Assembly (NCBI GenBank): GCA_032718475.1
Contig: JAUCBJ010002454.1
Coordinates: forward strand, 1-64,000
Source: Nemertoderma westbladi
Lineage: Eukaryota > Xenacoelomorpha > Nemertodermatida > Nemertodermatidae
Direction: 5' to 3'
DNA: 64,000 nt
Shown here: positions 45,355-57,440 of the stretch, piece after piece
Layout of the letters: each line of letters opens with the position of its first letter
How positions within the stretch are numbered: the first letter of the stretch is position 1
Made by a program: the position numbers and the translations under genes
Notes under the pieces: generated by a model
Seen by the model: the letters and a program-made list of their open reading frames with translations, nothing else
Told to the model about the DNA's origin: nothing
The model's database searches: none

Positions 45355-46030
45355 ACAATAACGCCACTAATAGAATGTCACCCCAAATTAGATTATGTGA
45401 CACCAAAAAAATTATTTAGCACCAAATATATATTTTTTAGTACCAATTTACATCCCCTAACTTTGAATATCTCTCTCACCGAAAACAATTATTTATACCC
45501 CAAAAACAATAATTATTCATCCCAAAAAACAATTATTTATTCCCCTAAAAAAAATTCTTCAATTTCCCTGAAATAATTACTTGTCAACCAAAAACAATTC
45601 TTCAATTTCCCTAAAATAATTACTTGTCAACCAAAAACAATTCTTCCAGCACCAAATATTTTATGGAAAATTTAACTATACAAATTCATTCATTATTTAT
45701 TTCGATAAATCCAAAAAATGTTTAATCATATTATACCGACGATCCCCTTACCTATAGTCTGCAACTGAGAGTCTGTTTATTTTGGTGGAATATTTTATTA
45801 TTTTGGGGATTATGTATTTATTTTTGGGGACAATGTATTCATTTTGGGAAAATTTGTATTTATTTTGGGGGATTATGTATTTATTTTGGTGTAAATAATT
45901 GTTTTTGGTGTTTGAATAATTTTATTTGGGGTAACTTTTATTTTATTTGGTGATGAATAATATTTTTGGGTAACATTATTTAAATTGGTGTGATATAATT
46001 TTTTTGGTGTGGACTTTAATTGGTAGCCGT
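45355..46030. mobile_element. Imperfect fold-back element directly upstream of the Bcl-2-like gene
   Basis: The left half is A/C-rich (repeated CACCAAAAACAATT, CCCCAAAAACAATAATTATT) and the right half mirrors it (TTTGGTGTAAATAATTGTTT, TTTTTTTGGTGTGGAC). The ends pair loosely around GGTACAATAACGCCA / GGTAGCCGTACAATAAT. It ends ~60 bp before the ATG at 46091, so it must lie in or next to that gene's promoter or 5' UTR. Confidence 0.55.
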
Positions 46031-46090
46031 ACAATAATGCTTATTGACAATAGTTATGTAAACTAGTAAACCTAAATATAATCATATAAA

Positions 46091-46777
46091 ATGGCGCCAC
46101 CATCAACACATGAAATCGTTTCACATTATGTTAAATTTTCTCTACTTGAACATGGCTACTTCTCTGATCTACCTGAATATAGAGCCATTCCCAAACATGT
46201 TGTGGGAGTACTTGGAGTAATGAAACATGCAGTCCAATTGAATTTCGCCGACTGCCACCACGCACATGGATCTAAAATGTTTAAAACATTCGAAACAATG
46301 AAAAAAACTTTTGTTGAAAACAACGATTTCAAGGAAGCGCTACGTGTTATCCGAGATTCCGAATGGCTGAACAAGGAAACGGACTGGCACAGAATTGTTG
46401 CTTTCATAGATTTCGGTGCGCGTCTGTCACTGGACTTGGCAGAGAAGGAATGTAACCAGAGAGTTATTACGGATGGGATCATTGCGGTTTCGGATTGTTT
46501 ACAGGAAAGCTGTGGGAGATGGATCGAAGCCCATGGTGGTTGGTATGATGGGTTCAAAAAAAGTGTGAAAGAATTCGAAGAGTTCAAGGACATGGTCACG
46601 ACTTTAGGTGACGTGAATTACGACGTTAGACATAGTGAATCAACTGGTAGACATAGTGAATCAACTGGTAGACATAGTGAATCAACTGAAAGAATAAAAT
46701 TTATAATTGGATCTATTGCCGCAGCCATAGTAGCCGGTTTGGGAGTTGGTCTCATACGTCGAGCCTTCAGGAAATAG
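46091..46777 (+). CDS. Bcl-2 family apoptosis regulator, single exon
   Basis: A 228-residue open frame from ATG 46091 to TAG. Residues 7-22 (HEIVSHYVKFSLLEHGY) fit a BH4-like first helix. Residues ~36-52 could hold a weak BH3. BH1 is at ~97-116 (ETDWHRIVAFIDFGARLSLD) and BH2 at ~142-156 (GRWIEAHGGWYDGFKK). Residues 203-222 are a C-terminal membrane anchor (KFIIGSIAAAIVAGLGVGLI) followed by RRAFRK, as in tail-anchored Bcl-2 proteins of the outer mitochondrial membrane. BH4 plus BH1 and BH2 suggests an anti-apoptotic member, which is inference. Many animal Bcl-2 genes have an intron interrupting BH2; here BH2 is continuous, so this may be a retrocopy or have lost the intron. Residues 180-200 are three RHSESTG repeats before the anchor. 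The frame is intact. Confidence 0.85.
   Translation: MAPPSTHEIVSHYVKFSLLEHGYFSDLPEYRAIPKHVVGVLGVMKHAVQLNFADCHHAHGSKMFKTFETMKKTFVENNDFKEALRVIRDSEWLNKETDWHRIVAFIDFGARLSLDLAEKECNQRVITDGIIAVSDCLQESCGRWIEAHGGWYDGFKKSVKEFEEFKDMVTTLGDVNYDVRHSESTGRHSESTGRHSESTERIKFIIGSIAAAIVAGLGVGLIRRAFRK
46618..46690 (+). repeat. 21-bp coding repeat in the Bcl-2-like gene
   Basis: AGACATAGTGAATCAACTGG occurs three times with 21-bp spacing, encoding RHSESTG just before the membrane anchor. Confidence 0.9.
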
Positions 46778-49700
46778 AGAAACAGCTGATGAGTCCGTTA
46801 TTACGAGTCCTAATTAATTGTATTAATACTTAACAGAGAAAATTAATTTAGGATGGATTGATATTAAATAGCAACCCTTATTGAATCTCTCAGAGCCAAT
46901 TAATTAAAATTATACACGTGGACGCAAGCAATATGGTTCTATTAACTGAAACGTTTTATCTTACAGAAAAGTTTTAATGGAATTGATGTCATATTAATTA
47001 TATTTGTAGTATTAATGTAGTATGAAAAATATTGATACAATAATATTATGTTAATAAACCAACGTTTACCTTTGTAAGATTTAGTTAACAAGAAAAAAAG
47101 AGAAACAATCCTTGGGATATGAATCATATCAAATTAAATATATAACAACATTAATTACAATTATAAATGCATAGTACCTAATGAGCCAAGTAATTTATAA
47201 AACTTTATGTTGAGTAAAATGTTAGGCCGTTGAAGGGAAGTGACATAGAGAAAATGCTAAAGTTTCGTTTTCGTTTGAGGTTTGTTATAAATATATGTGC
47301 CCAACTGCCATCATTGAGGGTTTTTCTAAAAGTGATCAAATTCTACACCGAATCGACTTTATACGATTTCGTTCCCCCATGTGTTCGTTCCAGAACGTTT
47401 TTACTCACTATTATTCCAATGGGAACAGCCTCGGATTCAAGTTATAAGTGCTATTATATTGTAACGATAATGGCAATGGGGATTTATACATTTAAATTGA
47501 CTTTCAAAATTAATTCAAAAACTTACCATTGAATCAAAACCAATCTTAAATTCCTGGTTTTATCTTTAAATATATTTTAAAAAACCATTCCACAATTGCA
47601 AAGAGTGTATTAAATTCAACTTCTAACCAACCAAATGCATTCAGTAACCTCACTTCCATTATCGTCTCCAACAAGTTCTTGTGCGCCATAAGATGGGGAT
47701 TACGGTGATGTAACTTTAATTATAATGTAAACATATACAATTTGTTAATTTTCAACAGTAAAATTTATTACTAAAATATATGAAAGCAAAGGATGAATTA
47801 ATTGTCTTAATTATTAATTTAATCGGATTATTTATTATACAATTTTTAGTCGGATTATTGATCACAATAAAATTCCCTACCAAAATCACCAAAACATTTA
47901 CTATTATACTCCCATGCCAGTTTCAGTGCCGAACTATAAGTTCTGGTGAAATTTTCCCTAAATTTTAGCAAAAACTTTAATTCAAAGATAAGCGATAAGT
48001 TTAACTAACTGAACTCCTCACTTCTGCGTAGTCACCATAGAGCAACAATAATTTGTGTTTCCAGCCGCGATCATAAATATTTCGTGCTAATAATACAGCA
48101 ATACAAGCCAGTTACTAACATTAGGCCTATTCTTCATTCTCTGAGCGGAGACAACTGTACAATTAAATTAATTAATTAATAATTAATTTATACCTTACCT
48201 AGTCGTGTTCCTTTGTATTGATAATAAAATCATAATTTCATGTATAATTTGTTATAGAAGGGCCGATTTTGTATGATAAATTTATTTGTGAGTTGAAATA
48301 AATCTCAAACAAAAATGAAACTATCGCAATCGTTCCCTCTCTAGTTCAGCCGGACGTTGGAAAGTATGGCATTATTTGTGGGACTAAAAACTCAATTCAT
48401 AAAAATTACAAACACCACAATTATTACAAATTAAAATTACTAAACGAGGAATCTAGTGTAATAATTTCGAAAATTCAAAACATAATAAATGACAACAAAT
48501 TTTATATTTTCCTCATCTGGATGACTTAGAAAACATAACTTCTAACCGCCCCTCTGAGCTCTCTTAACTCGGTAGAAAAATTATCAAAACCGGTAGACAT
48601 ATCGCACCCACATAGAAGTATCTTATATATTTACTATTAGAAATGGATATGCCACAGTGATTATTGTTCTAAATGCACTGCCCTTATGCAATCCCAAATA
48701 AACCGAAAATATCACTGCAATAAAAATTAAAAAAACAGAACATGTAAAATAATTCCACACACAGAGCACCTATAAACATTAACTAATTATACATCTGCCC
48801 CATAAAACTATTAATTATCCATTAATTGTTAATTAAAAATTATTTTCACCAGTATTTATTACAATATATAAATAATTAATTAATAACTATAAATAAAAAA
48901 ATTGTACATTTAGAATAGAGATACAAACGTTATAATCGTAAAAATTGTGCCGCAATGCTGCATAACGTAAAATATTGAACACATTATTTTTGTAATCTAT
49001 ATACAATAATTATTATTAATAATATTAAAACAATACTTAAATTAAAAAATCTAAGACACTTTACCACAAAATAAGAAGACCACTCTCTTTAATTATAAAT
49101 TATTTAGGGCCACTAAATAACTAGATTTATAAGTTACAAATAATTAAGACTAAAAAAAGCTATTTTCGTAAAAGCTTTTCCGCTAAAAACAATCTTTATT
49201 CATGCACTGTATAATTATGCTGCTGGCAATAACATAGGCGCTAGTCGTACAAAAATTTACATAAACCCCCCATGCAAACACACTAGTTGTTAGTTCAGTT
49301 ATACGTCAACATGTCTATACGAATGAATAGGCCTACATGAAAAGGGGTTTGGTAGTAAAAGGTTCGAAAACAAAAGGATTGAAAACAATTTTAGATAACA
49401 CATCGAACCAACACCAACATATATGCCCCCATAATATAGTCTCGGAGATTTATAGAGCACTTCTGAGACCTAGAGATGCCATTTAAGATATTCATTGTCC
49501 TTTTATACTGCAACGTGGCTAGTTGTTTTAGTAAGCTCGTAGTTAATAGTCTCAACTCTGGGTTTTATTGTGCGATTATTGTGTTTCGTGATTTATTTAG
49601 CACATTGGCTCCATAATATTCTGCAACACACCCTACGCCATGGACTCCTCCATGGTTGGCGCAATATCCAGTTCCTGTAATCCAAAGAAGCATCAAGTAA

Positions 49701-49785
49701 TAAATTAGTTTGTACCTTATAATATTGCAGCACCTTTAGTATAGGCCATAACTGTAGTTACTTCTTACTTCCTTAAGTTTACAAA
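46778..49785. other. 3-kb AT-rich gene-free stretch
   Basis: Very AT-rich. The 60-100-codon frames in it are not supported. AATAAA at 47052 could serve the Bcl-2-like gene. No inverted-repeat element recognised. Confidence 0.45.
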
Positions 49786-49808
49786 GTCAATATAGCTTTA
49801 ATGGGCCA

Positions 49809-52390
49809 CTACTACTAGGATCGGCATGCTGCATTGCAGCTGCATTTTTAAGAATGCTGTGCCGGCTTATCGACAAAATTGCACCGCCACAACTCCCTAT
49901 CACCCATGACATTTGCTAGATTATCCGCCAAGGCCAGTGTCCTTTAAGATGCGTCTCAAGAAAGTCATGGGCTGTCCACCATGCTTATTCACTCCATGAG
50001 GCTGCCAAAGTACAAGATTATGCACTGGCTGGTCCTCACGGCGAAAGCAATGTCCTGCAAAGCGGAGGCGATTTTGTTCTAGTGTCAAGCTTGGGGGAAC
50101 CAATGAGACACCTACAATGTTATATAGTGTCTGGTTGGAGATGTGTGCATTGTACTTGACACAATGAACTTGCGTAGCATTCTTGTGAATGTGCCATCCA
50201 GAGATTTGGTGTCCTCAGCAGTTAGAGCCCAGCATGGACTCCCATAGAGGAGTACTGGAACTAATGCTGCTCTAAATAACCGGACCTTAAGTTTCCGATT
50301 AATTATCGGTGACTTCCAAATCCTGGAAAGCCTATTCAAGGCTGCCCATGCCTTTCCCTTACGTATTCGAAGGTCCTCACCTGACTTCCGGATCCATGAT
50401 CCCAGGTAACAGAAGTCATCCACATGCTCAAGCATACCATCTTTTGAGCTTATGCTCATCCGATCAGAGACTTGCTGAGGACTTTCAAAGTTAACTGTCA
50501 AAATTTTGGTCTTTCTGGATTTAATAAAAAGACCAACACTAGAAGCAGCATGTTCTAATGAGCTGAGGAGCCGTTGGGCTCCCTCTAGTGATTCTGAGAG
50601 TACTCCTAAGTCATCAGCAAAGTCTAGATCAGTTAGGTACTTGGCAGGATTTCCTCGACTTCTGGAGCCAGTAGGTGGAGTTATCATCACCCCATCATCA
50701 TTATGATGATCTAAGGACATGCGTAGAACATAGTCAACAACAATTATGAACAAGAATGGTGCAAGTGTGTCTCCCTGGAGGACGCCCCATTACACTTCAA
50801 ATGGTTCTGTGTCACCGTCAACAGTAGACACAAATGTTGTCGAACCATCGTATACTGATCTGATTGCTGCAATAATTTCATCAGGAATCCCATATAATGA
50901 AAGTATGCTGAACATACGTGAGCGAGAGACTGAATCAAAGGCCTTGAAGAAGTCAACAAAGATAACAGCCAGATGCCTGTCTTTCTTTTTTGATAACTCT
51001 TCAATTATCCTTCTAAGTGCCAAAATGGGCTCCATGGTCCCACGACCTTTACGGAACCCATTCTGATTTCCACGGAGCAGTCTCTCAATGGGATCACTGA
51101 TGCGATTTAATAGAATTCTATTGTATAGCTTTGCAGCAATCGAGATCAATGAGATTCCCCGGAAAGAACCATAGAGTGTTAGGTTGCCCTTCTTGGGAAC
51201 TGGCACCAACTTATTTGTTTTCATTTCTTGTGGGACTCTTGTTGTTCGGTACATGTCTACTATGATGGGATAGATGAGCTTTAAACACTCAGGTATTTTA
51301 AAGACCTCAGGGGGAACACCATCTACTCCACTGGCACGATTGGTCTTATGCTCTTTGCAGCAGCCTTCACTTCTGCAAAGGAGATATCACCAATGGGAAT
51401 ATCTGGGAGTACAGACTCAGACACTTTTACTTCTATAAAGTTATCAGGCAATACCCTGTCATTATTGAGGAGCTTTTCAAAGTGGGCTTTCCAACCATTG
51501 AGGCGATCGGCTGGTGATTCAGCCTTAACCTTGGTGGTTGGTTGGCTTTTTCGACCAGCAAGCAAGTTGATCGATCTCCATGCCTGGGACGATTGCCTGC
51601 TGTCGTCAGCATCATTGATGGCCTCAACCTGTTGGTTTATTAGCTTATAATAAACTCCTTATAATAAGCTCCAACTCCAGAATCCCTCTCCCCCTCACAA
51701 TCTGGCCTCCCTGGTGACCCAAGGGTTTGGGCCAGAAAGGTCATCAGGAAAGGGACTCAAAGAATTGTTTGCCGCTCTCCCTCCAGTAGGGGGTGAGACA
51801 GGCAGCCGGTCAGGAGATAACTGACGCCTGTGAGGCCGATTGTGTCCAGTCATTCCACTGGCCTCTAGTGGCCAGACCACCGAATTACTAATGTAATCCA
51901 TAGTGGGGGTTGGGGGGTGCTTTTTTTGCAGAGTCAGCTCTCGGGGCAAATACCACACCCTGGTTTGCCATTCCACAGGGTGGGTGTCGCAGTGGAGTCA
52001 GATATGAAGCCCATCACCCATATCTACTCTGGCGCACATGACCCACCATTGGCTGTGCAGCTCATCTGCTGGGTCATGCCCTGTACCCCTGCTGCCAGGT
52101 GCAGGTCGCAGTGAAGTGCACTCAGAGTGGACATGAGAACTCTCTACTCCTGACCAGCCATTGGTAGACCATCATCTGCCTGGCCAGGCCATATACCCAT
52201 GCAGCCAAGTATATGGGTCCTTAATCCAGGACCAAAAGCGTCCTTATCCCAGAACGTAGGGGGTCCTAGTTACAGGACCAGATTTGCCCTAGTAAGAGGG
52301 TCTATGCAGCTACAGGTGGCACCTCCTTTATGCTGCATGGAGGTGGCAAGTTTTCTTGATCAATGACCTAGAATACCTGACCTGACCGGA
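49809..52390 (-). mobile_element. LINE (RTE-like) insertion with perfect 23-bp TSD, internally deleted
   Basis: The same 23 bases (GTCAATATAGCTTTAATGGG plus CCA) lie at 49786-49808 and 52391-52413. The 3' end (49809) is CTACTACTAGGATCGGCATG on the plus strand, that is a (TAG)n tail. On the minus strand RT runs from ~51254: RGISLISIAAKLYNRILLNR, GNQNGFRKGRGTMEPILALR and VIFVDFFKAFDSVSRSRMFS (motif A). After a nonsense TAA at ~50790 comes GVLQGDTLAPFLFIIVVDYV, then LDFADDLGVLSESLEGAQRL (catalytic FADD). A frameshift near 50170 breaks the C-terminus. The 5' ~700 bp carries a leader (MEWQTRVWYLPRELTLQKKH), but no endonuclease domain is present, so the copy was deleted internally before or during insertion. 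Confidence 0.9.
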
Positions 52391-52514
52391 GTCAATATAG
52401 CTTTAATGGGCCAGCTGTGACCGCAAACTTCATAAAACAAGTGGTCAGTGGAGTCCGAGCTGTAAAGGACAGTCGAGTTTAGGTAATATTACAGATCTCG
52501 GAGCTCTATAAATA

Positions 52515-53468
52515 TTGGCCTTGGTACCATTGGATACTTACCCTGGGATATTATATCTCCTCGTTTTGGTACCATTGGATCCTTACCTGGGATATTGTAT
52601 CTCCTCGTTTCGGTACCATTGGATCCTTACCTGGGATATTGTATCTACTCGTTTTGGTACCATTGGATCCTTACCTGGGATATTATATCTCCTCGTTTTG
52701 GTACCATTGGATCCTTACCTGGGATATTATATCTCCTCGTTTTGGTACCATTGGATCCTTACCTGGGATATTGTATCTACTCGTTTTGGTACCATTGGAT
52801 CCTTACCTGGGATATTATATATCCTCGTTTTGGTACCATTAGATCCTTACCTGAGATATTATATCTCCAAAGTTATTCGTTTTGGAACCATTGGATCCTT
52901 ACCTGGGATATTATATCTCCAAAGTTATTCGTTTTGGTACCATTGGTTCCTTACCTTGGATATTATATCTCCTCGTTTTGGTACCATTGGATCCTTACCT
53001 GGGATATTGTATCTACTCGTTTTGGTACCACTGGATCCTTACCTGGGATATTATATCTTCAAAGTTATTCGTTTTGGTACCATTGGATACTTACCTGAGA
53101 TATTATATCTCCTCGTTTTGGTACCACTGGATCCTTACCGGGGATATTATACCTCCAAAGTTATTCGTTTTGGTACCATTGGATCCTTACCTGGGATATT
53201 ATATCTCCTCGTTTTGGTACCATTGGATCCTTACCTGGGATATTATATCTCCAAAGTTATTCGTTTTGGTACCATTGGATCCTTACCTTGGATATTATAT
53301 CTCCTCGTTTTGGTACCATTGGATCCTTACCTGGGATATTGTATCTACTCGTTTTGGTACCATTGGATCCTTACCTGGGATATTATATCTCCTCTTTTTG
53401 GTACCACTGGATCCTTACCTGAGATATTATATCTCCAAAGTTATTCGTTTTGGTACCATTGGATCCTT
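52515..53468. repeat. 44/52-bp minisatellite (~20 units)
   Basis: The 44-bp unit is TTTTGGTACCATTGGATCCT, TACCTGGGATATTATATCTC, CTCG. In some units CTCG is replaced by CAAAGTTATTCG, giving 52 bp. Neither length is a multiple of three and the unit has no stops, so three overlapping frames of 167-323 codons stay open; they are not genes. Confidence 0.92.
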
Positions 53469-54155
53469 TTCGATTCACTATTTTGACTAAAGTTGTTTCA
53501 TCACTCGAATGAATCCTAAATTGATATAAAACGTAACTTATATTAAGTTTATTCAATATACTTTGTGAGGATTAGTTGAATATTATAATGTAATGATTTG
53601 ATTATTCCTTTCGATATAAGATGGGAGTAAAATGGTGTAATTTTCAGCCGCGTCCGTTTTGGTCTCAAAAAAATAGAACTTAATTATTCACCTTAATATT
53701 GTCATGTTTATTAATATTATTTGCTCCATAAATATTCGGCAATACAAATGTAAAAATGCAAATGTTAAATATTACGGAATAAAATAAATAACTTACACAA
53801 CGTTTAGTCTAATAATTTACGGTAATTATTTAGATAGCAAATCAAGTTTTAGGAAAATTTTCTGATTTATAGAGAATCAACAAAATATCAGTCACCAGGT
53901 GCAAATATTTTCGGGAAAGGTGTAACTTCGGGTGTTCGGCGCTCGGGGAAGCTCGGACTCAACATGACGCATCTGGGTGCGTCAATATTAATGTTAATTT
54001 AACTACTTTCGGTCACTTATTCCTCACTTCGCACATAATAACTTTTACAATTACTGTAGCCGTATATCTCGAATTTCGAAAAATAGCGACAAAGTTATTT
54101 CGACAACATTTTTCAAACTATTTCTATATTTTAGGTAGTATGCAGCATGCATTAT
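53469..54155. other. Spacer with one short GC-rich island
   Basis: 53890-53990 is GC-rich. On the minus strand ATG 53965 opens MLSPSFPERRTPEVTPFPKI-FAPGD and reaches CCTG|GTGACT at 53896, which could be a first exon. There is no further support. Confidence 0.3.
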
Positions 54156-54684
54156 ATATACTGTCGGTAAAAAGGCAAAAGGGCATTTGGTAAAAGGTCA
54201 TATGCATGCGGATTGCTGACAATGTCCACTACATTCTGGCGAAATATTAATGCCTGATGTGATTTTTGTGTAAAATATAGAGTTTTTCGGCAATTATTCG
54301 AGGGCATTTATGTAAAATCATGTCAAGGAAAAAGGGCGTACTGTATGCCTACTGCTGATGTACAGTCCCTACCGGTTGGTTGTTGAAATTTGAGTTGATC
54401 GAATCGTACACTGTCAGACTGACAGCGTAAATTGAAAACATTATTATTAGTATTATAGTCCAGTATAGTATCTGTTCACTCTAATAAAGGCAAAAGAGCA
54501 TTAGATGGGCCTTTGATCAATAATGATATTATAAGTAATGATATAAAACTGATAGTGGGATTTCACCAGATACAAAATATATTAAATTTGGTTGAACCAA
54601 TAAAGACTTAAGGTTTTTATTTTAGTGTCTCCTGAACAATAGTTTTCATCGAATGCCCTTTTGCCTAATAACTGACGATATGTA
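54156..54684. mobile_element. ~0.5-kb MITE with ~30-bp TIRs
   Basis: ATATACTGTCGGTAAAAAGG, CAAAAGGGCATT at the left and its diverged complement (AATGCCCTTTTGCCTAATAA, CTGACGATAT) at 54652-54684. Degenerate GGCAAAAGAGCATT words recur inside. No ORF. Confidence 0.65.
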
Positions 54685-54834
54685 GTTTTAACTAAACAAT
54701 AAACAACATTGAAACATTGACTGTAAGAAACAAGTTACTTATTAAACTACCAGTCATGCAATTGTGGCCATTGTATGTGAAATAATGATTGTTTGATACG
54801 TGTAAGCAGCCTTCTAGAACAATCAATATTATTA

Positions 54835-55053
54835 GGGTAGGTGTAAAACGCGGATCTGGATTCCAAAATTATCCATCAAGGGAAAGGAGCAGGTTACAGT
54901 GGCACGTTATTTTAACCAAAACAATAAACTAAAGTCAATAGAACAGGTTATAGTTTTATTTTTGGGAGTTATAAAAATGTAAAAAAATCGACTTCCGTAG
55001 GGACAATGTTAAATATAGAATCCGGATCCGGATCCGCGTTTTACTCAGACCCC
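54835..55053 (+). mobile_element. Core-cassette MITE with GTAAAACGCGGATC TIRs
   Basis: The left end is GGGTAGGTGTAAAACGCGGATC-like and the right end GGATCCGCGTTTTACTCAGA-CCCC, which are inverted. The flanks ATTATTA lie on both sides (7-8 bp). The cassette (GGGAAAGGAGCAGGTTACAG, then TTTTAACCAAAACAATAAAC) is at 54880-54930. It is the same family as 3485-3646 but with both ends present. Confidence 0.75.
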
Positions 55054-55466
55054 ATTATTATTACTAATTACCATAACAACTGAACAAAAATTAGGTTATT
55101 TTTCTTCCGAAATCCATGGCAGGTACCACCGGTGTTTTGTCTCTTCATTATATATAAAAAACAAAATTACAAACCCATAACGGGACCCGAACCTGTACCA
55201 AAACGAACCCTGAAAAATAACCGAGTTTTACACTTACTCGCACTCGCACCACACAAACCAAACCCAATCCAATAAATATCCGAACAGGCTAAAACGTTTC
55301 GAGTTATGGTAATTAAAATAAGGATAAGTAATTAAATTCAATAATTCAATGACATCGAAAGAAGTGCACAATTAGCTAAAATCTAATCGAGCGAGGTAGA
55401 TTACCTAGGACGGACTGGTCTAATTGGTTCGGTCGTTGTACGACTACCGTCCATAGACCGTCGACG

Positions 55467-55480
55467 GTTGCTATGGTTAC
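55467..55480. promoter_or_regulatory. RFX X-box-like site
   Basis: GTTGCTATGGTTAC fits the RFX inverted half-site pattern. It lies in a small GC-richer island (55380-55560). Confidence 0.4.
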
Positions 55481-55604
55481 TATCCCCATCCTCGCGCCAA
55501 CTGAAGAATGTAAAAGTTGGCGATCTGGAAACCAAGATGTTGGGTAAATGTGGGTAAAACAGTCATTTTGGGTAAAATTATTAAAGTTCGTGTTTATTTA
55601 AAAG

Positions 55605-55619
55605 ATTGCTATGGCAACC
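55605..55619. promoter_or_regulatory. Second X-box-like site
   Basis: GATTGCTATGGCAAC, 138 bp from the first site and in the same orientation. In animals paired X-boxes commonly mark promoters of ciliary genes, but no gene start is recognisable here. Confidence 0.4.
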
Positions 55620-56314
55620 CGTTTAACTGGAATCTGTACAAGTAGGTAAAAGGAAATAATATAATAATATTCAATGAAATGACAAATTATTATTAATTAA
55701 TTACCTAGTATTCCAATTCGTTAAGGCAGTAAGGGAGGGGAGGGGGGGTTGTTACAGGCTTGGAAGTCAACATTTTAAAATGCATACCTACTGCACCAAA
55801 AAGCGAATAAGGAGAACAAAAAAAGTGTAAGATACATTTTGGGTGGGCTATATTGAATTGTAATATTAAAAAAAATTAATTTTGAAGCCCCTTAGCGGCC
55901 AGAGCCAAAATTTACATTTTTGACTTTATATGCTTCTCCTTTGTTATGCTTTATTTTCAGAAGTTGTAACCTGTTTTTTGAATCAGCATGGTCGATTACG
56001 TGAAAAAATTCGAGCAGAATTTTTGTTTTGTACTTTTCAAGGCAATAGCGCTAATTTTCAAAATAATTTTCAAATTTTCAAAAGTTTTTTTTTTATTAAT
56101 TCGCGCAAAAACTGTCTGTTAATATGTGTGAATGTCTGTTAATAGCAACACGAAACCACAAAACATACTAAGATTTTTGCTATGGGGGTTTTCCTGGTCG
56201 CTGATTTTATTTCTGAGGTCAGATTTCACATTTAATGAAATCTAGTTAGTCTGTTTTTCTGACTGTCGGTCTTTCTGATTATCCGACAATATGTCTAGGC
56301 ATGACATACTAAAT
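55620..56314. other. Spacer, no gene seen
   Basis: A G-rich stretch is at 55735-55750. No supported ORF. Confidence 0.35.
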
Positions 56315-56936
56315 ACGACCATGAAAGCTGCATTCTACCTACTAAATTTAGTAGGCACACGTTTTTAAAATCATTTTTAATATATTGGAAGGATTTTATA
56401 ATAGAAGTCTTCTAGAACATTTTTTTATGATTAATTTCAATAGTAAGTATTATAATTTTGAAACAACTTATTTTAATAGCTATTTTTATATATTATTGGT
56501 AAATGCCAGTTCTACTTCTTTGGTGCGTTGCGTACCTACTGTACGCCATCTCCTGGAATATTGTGTCCTAATTCAGTGACTTAAAGGCCACCAATTATTC
56601 TAGAAATCTTAACGCGTCAGAATATTTATTTTCGCTTTTAATCCTAACTACAAGCGTTGGAAAAGTAATTAAATAGCCTCGAGACAATGCTAAAACTTGC
56701 CACTTCCGAATGCTAATATTGCACTCAATTTCATTAAGATTCAGATGGGGGTGGGGTTGTAATGAATTAAAACATAACAAATATCTTGTATTTTTGATAT
56801 TATTTTTTGTTATTTATGCTAGCTACAGTGGTGTTTTTTCCAAGTATCTATTGTAAATAAAATTAGCTAAATTGAGATTTTTGGTCAACAAATCGAAGAA
56901 GATTCATGACCGGTAGATTACAAACAGATCCATTAG

Positions 56937-57170
56937 AGCGGCGATTCTCGTGTTACCGACAAATGTGCTGAGGTCGATTTCTTGACAGTCTCAAAGAAAT
57001 CTCACAATCAAAAAACCATCCCGCAGCTCCGATCCCTGATTAAAGAAAATATCGACGTTGATGAAGTTTTATCAATTGAACCAGAAAATGATTACGAATT
57101 AATTTGCATTGCTGCTGAAAGTCGAAATGAAATTGATCTTGATTTAGACACACGTGAAATTCTAAAATGA
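56937..57170 (+). CDS. Exon-like ORF in the loop of the palindrome, unrecognised
   Basis: After a possible acceptor (CCATTAG|AGC), 77 codons run to TGA: SGDSRVTDKCAEVDFLTVSK, KSHNQKTIPQLRSLIKENID, VDEVLSIEPENDYELICIAA, ESRNEIDLDLDTREILK. The peptide is acidic, non-repetitive and compositionally protein-like, unlike the AT-rich arms. I do not know the family. It could be a captured host exon, the last exon of a transposon protein, or chance. Confidence 0.35.
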   Translation, partial: SGDSRVTDKCAEVDFLTVSKKSHNQKTIPQLRSLIKENIDVDEVLSIEPENDYELICIAAESRNEIDLDLDTREILK

Positions 57171-57440
57171 GTTTTGGGTTTTCTTCTTCATTAATTTGCT
57201 AGTAAAAACACAATGTTTAAAAAAAACACCGGCTTATAAAAAAAACACCAGCTATGGTCAATTGAAAAACCAATCTATCACATACAAAAAAAACTTTAAA
57301 ATAATAATAAAATAATCTAATCAGAGATTGGGAAACGACCAAAAATCTAAATTTAGCTAATTTCATTTACAATAGATACTTGGAAAAACCACTAGCTAGC
57401 ACAAATAACAAAAAATAATATCAAAAATACAAGATAATTT

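Noticed and set aside
46156-46599. 147-codon minus-strand ORF
   Set aside because: It is antisense to the Bcl-2-like coding sequence, which has recognisable BH motifs.
47230-47532. 100-codon ORF in the AT-rich stretch
   Set aside because: Non-ATG start, no motif, unremarkable composition.
52515-53490. Plus-strand ORFs of 67-323 codons rich in FGTIGSLPGILYL / LVPLDPYLGY
   Set aside because: These are a 44/52-bp minisatellite without stops; all three frames are open and none has flanking coding features.
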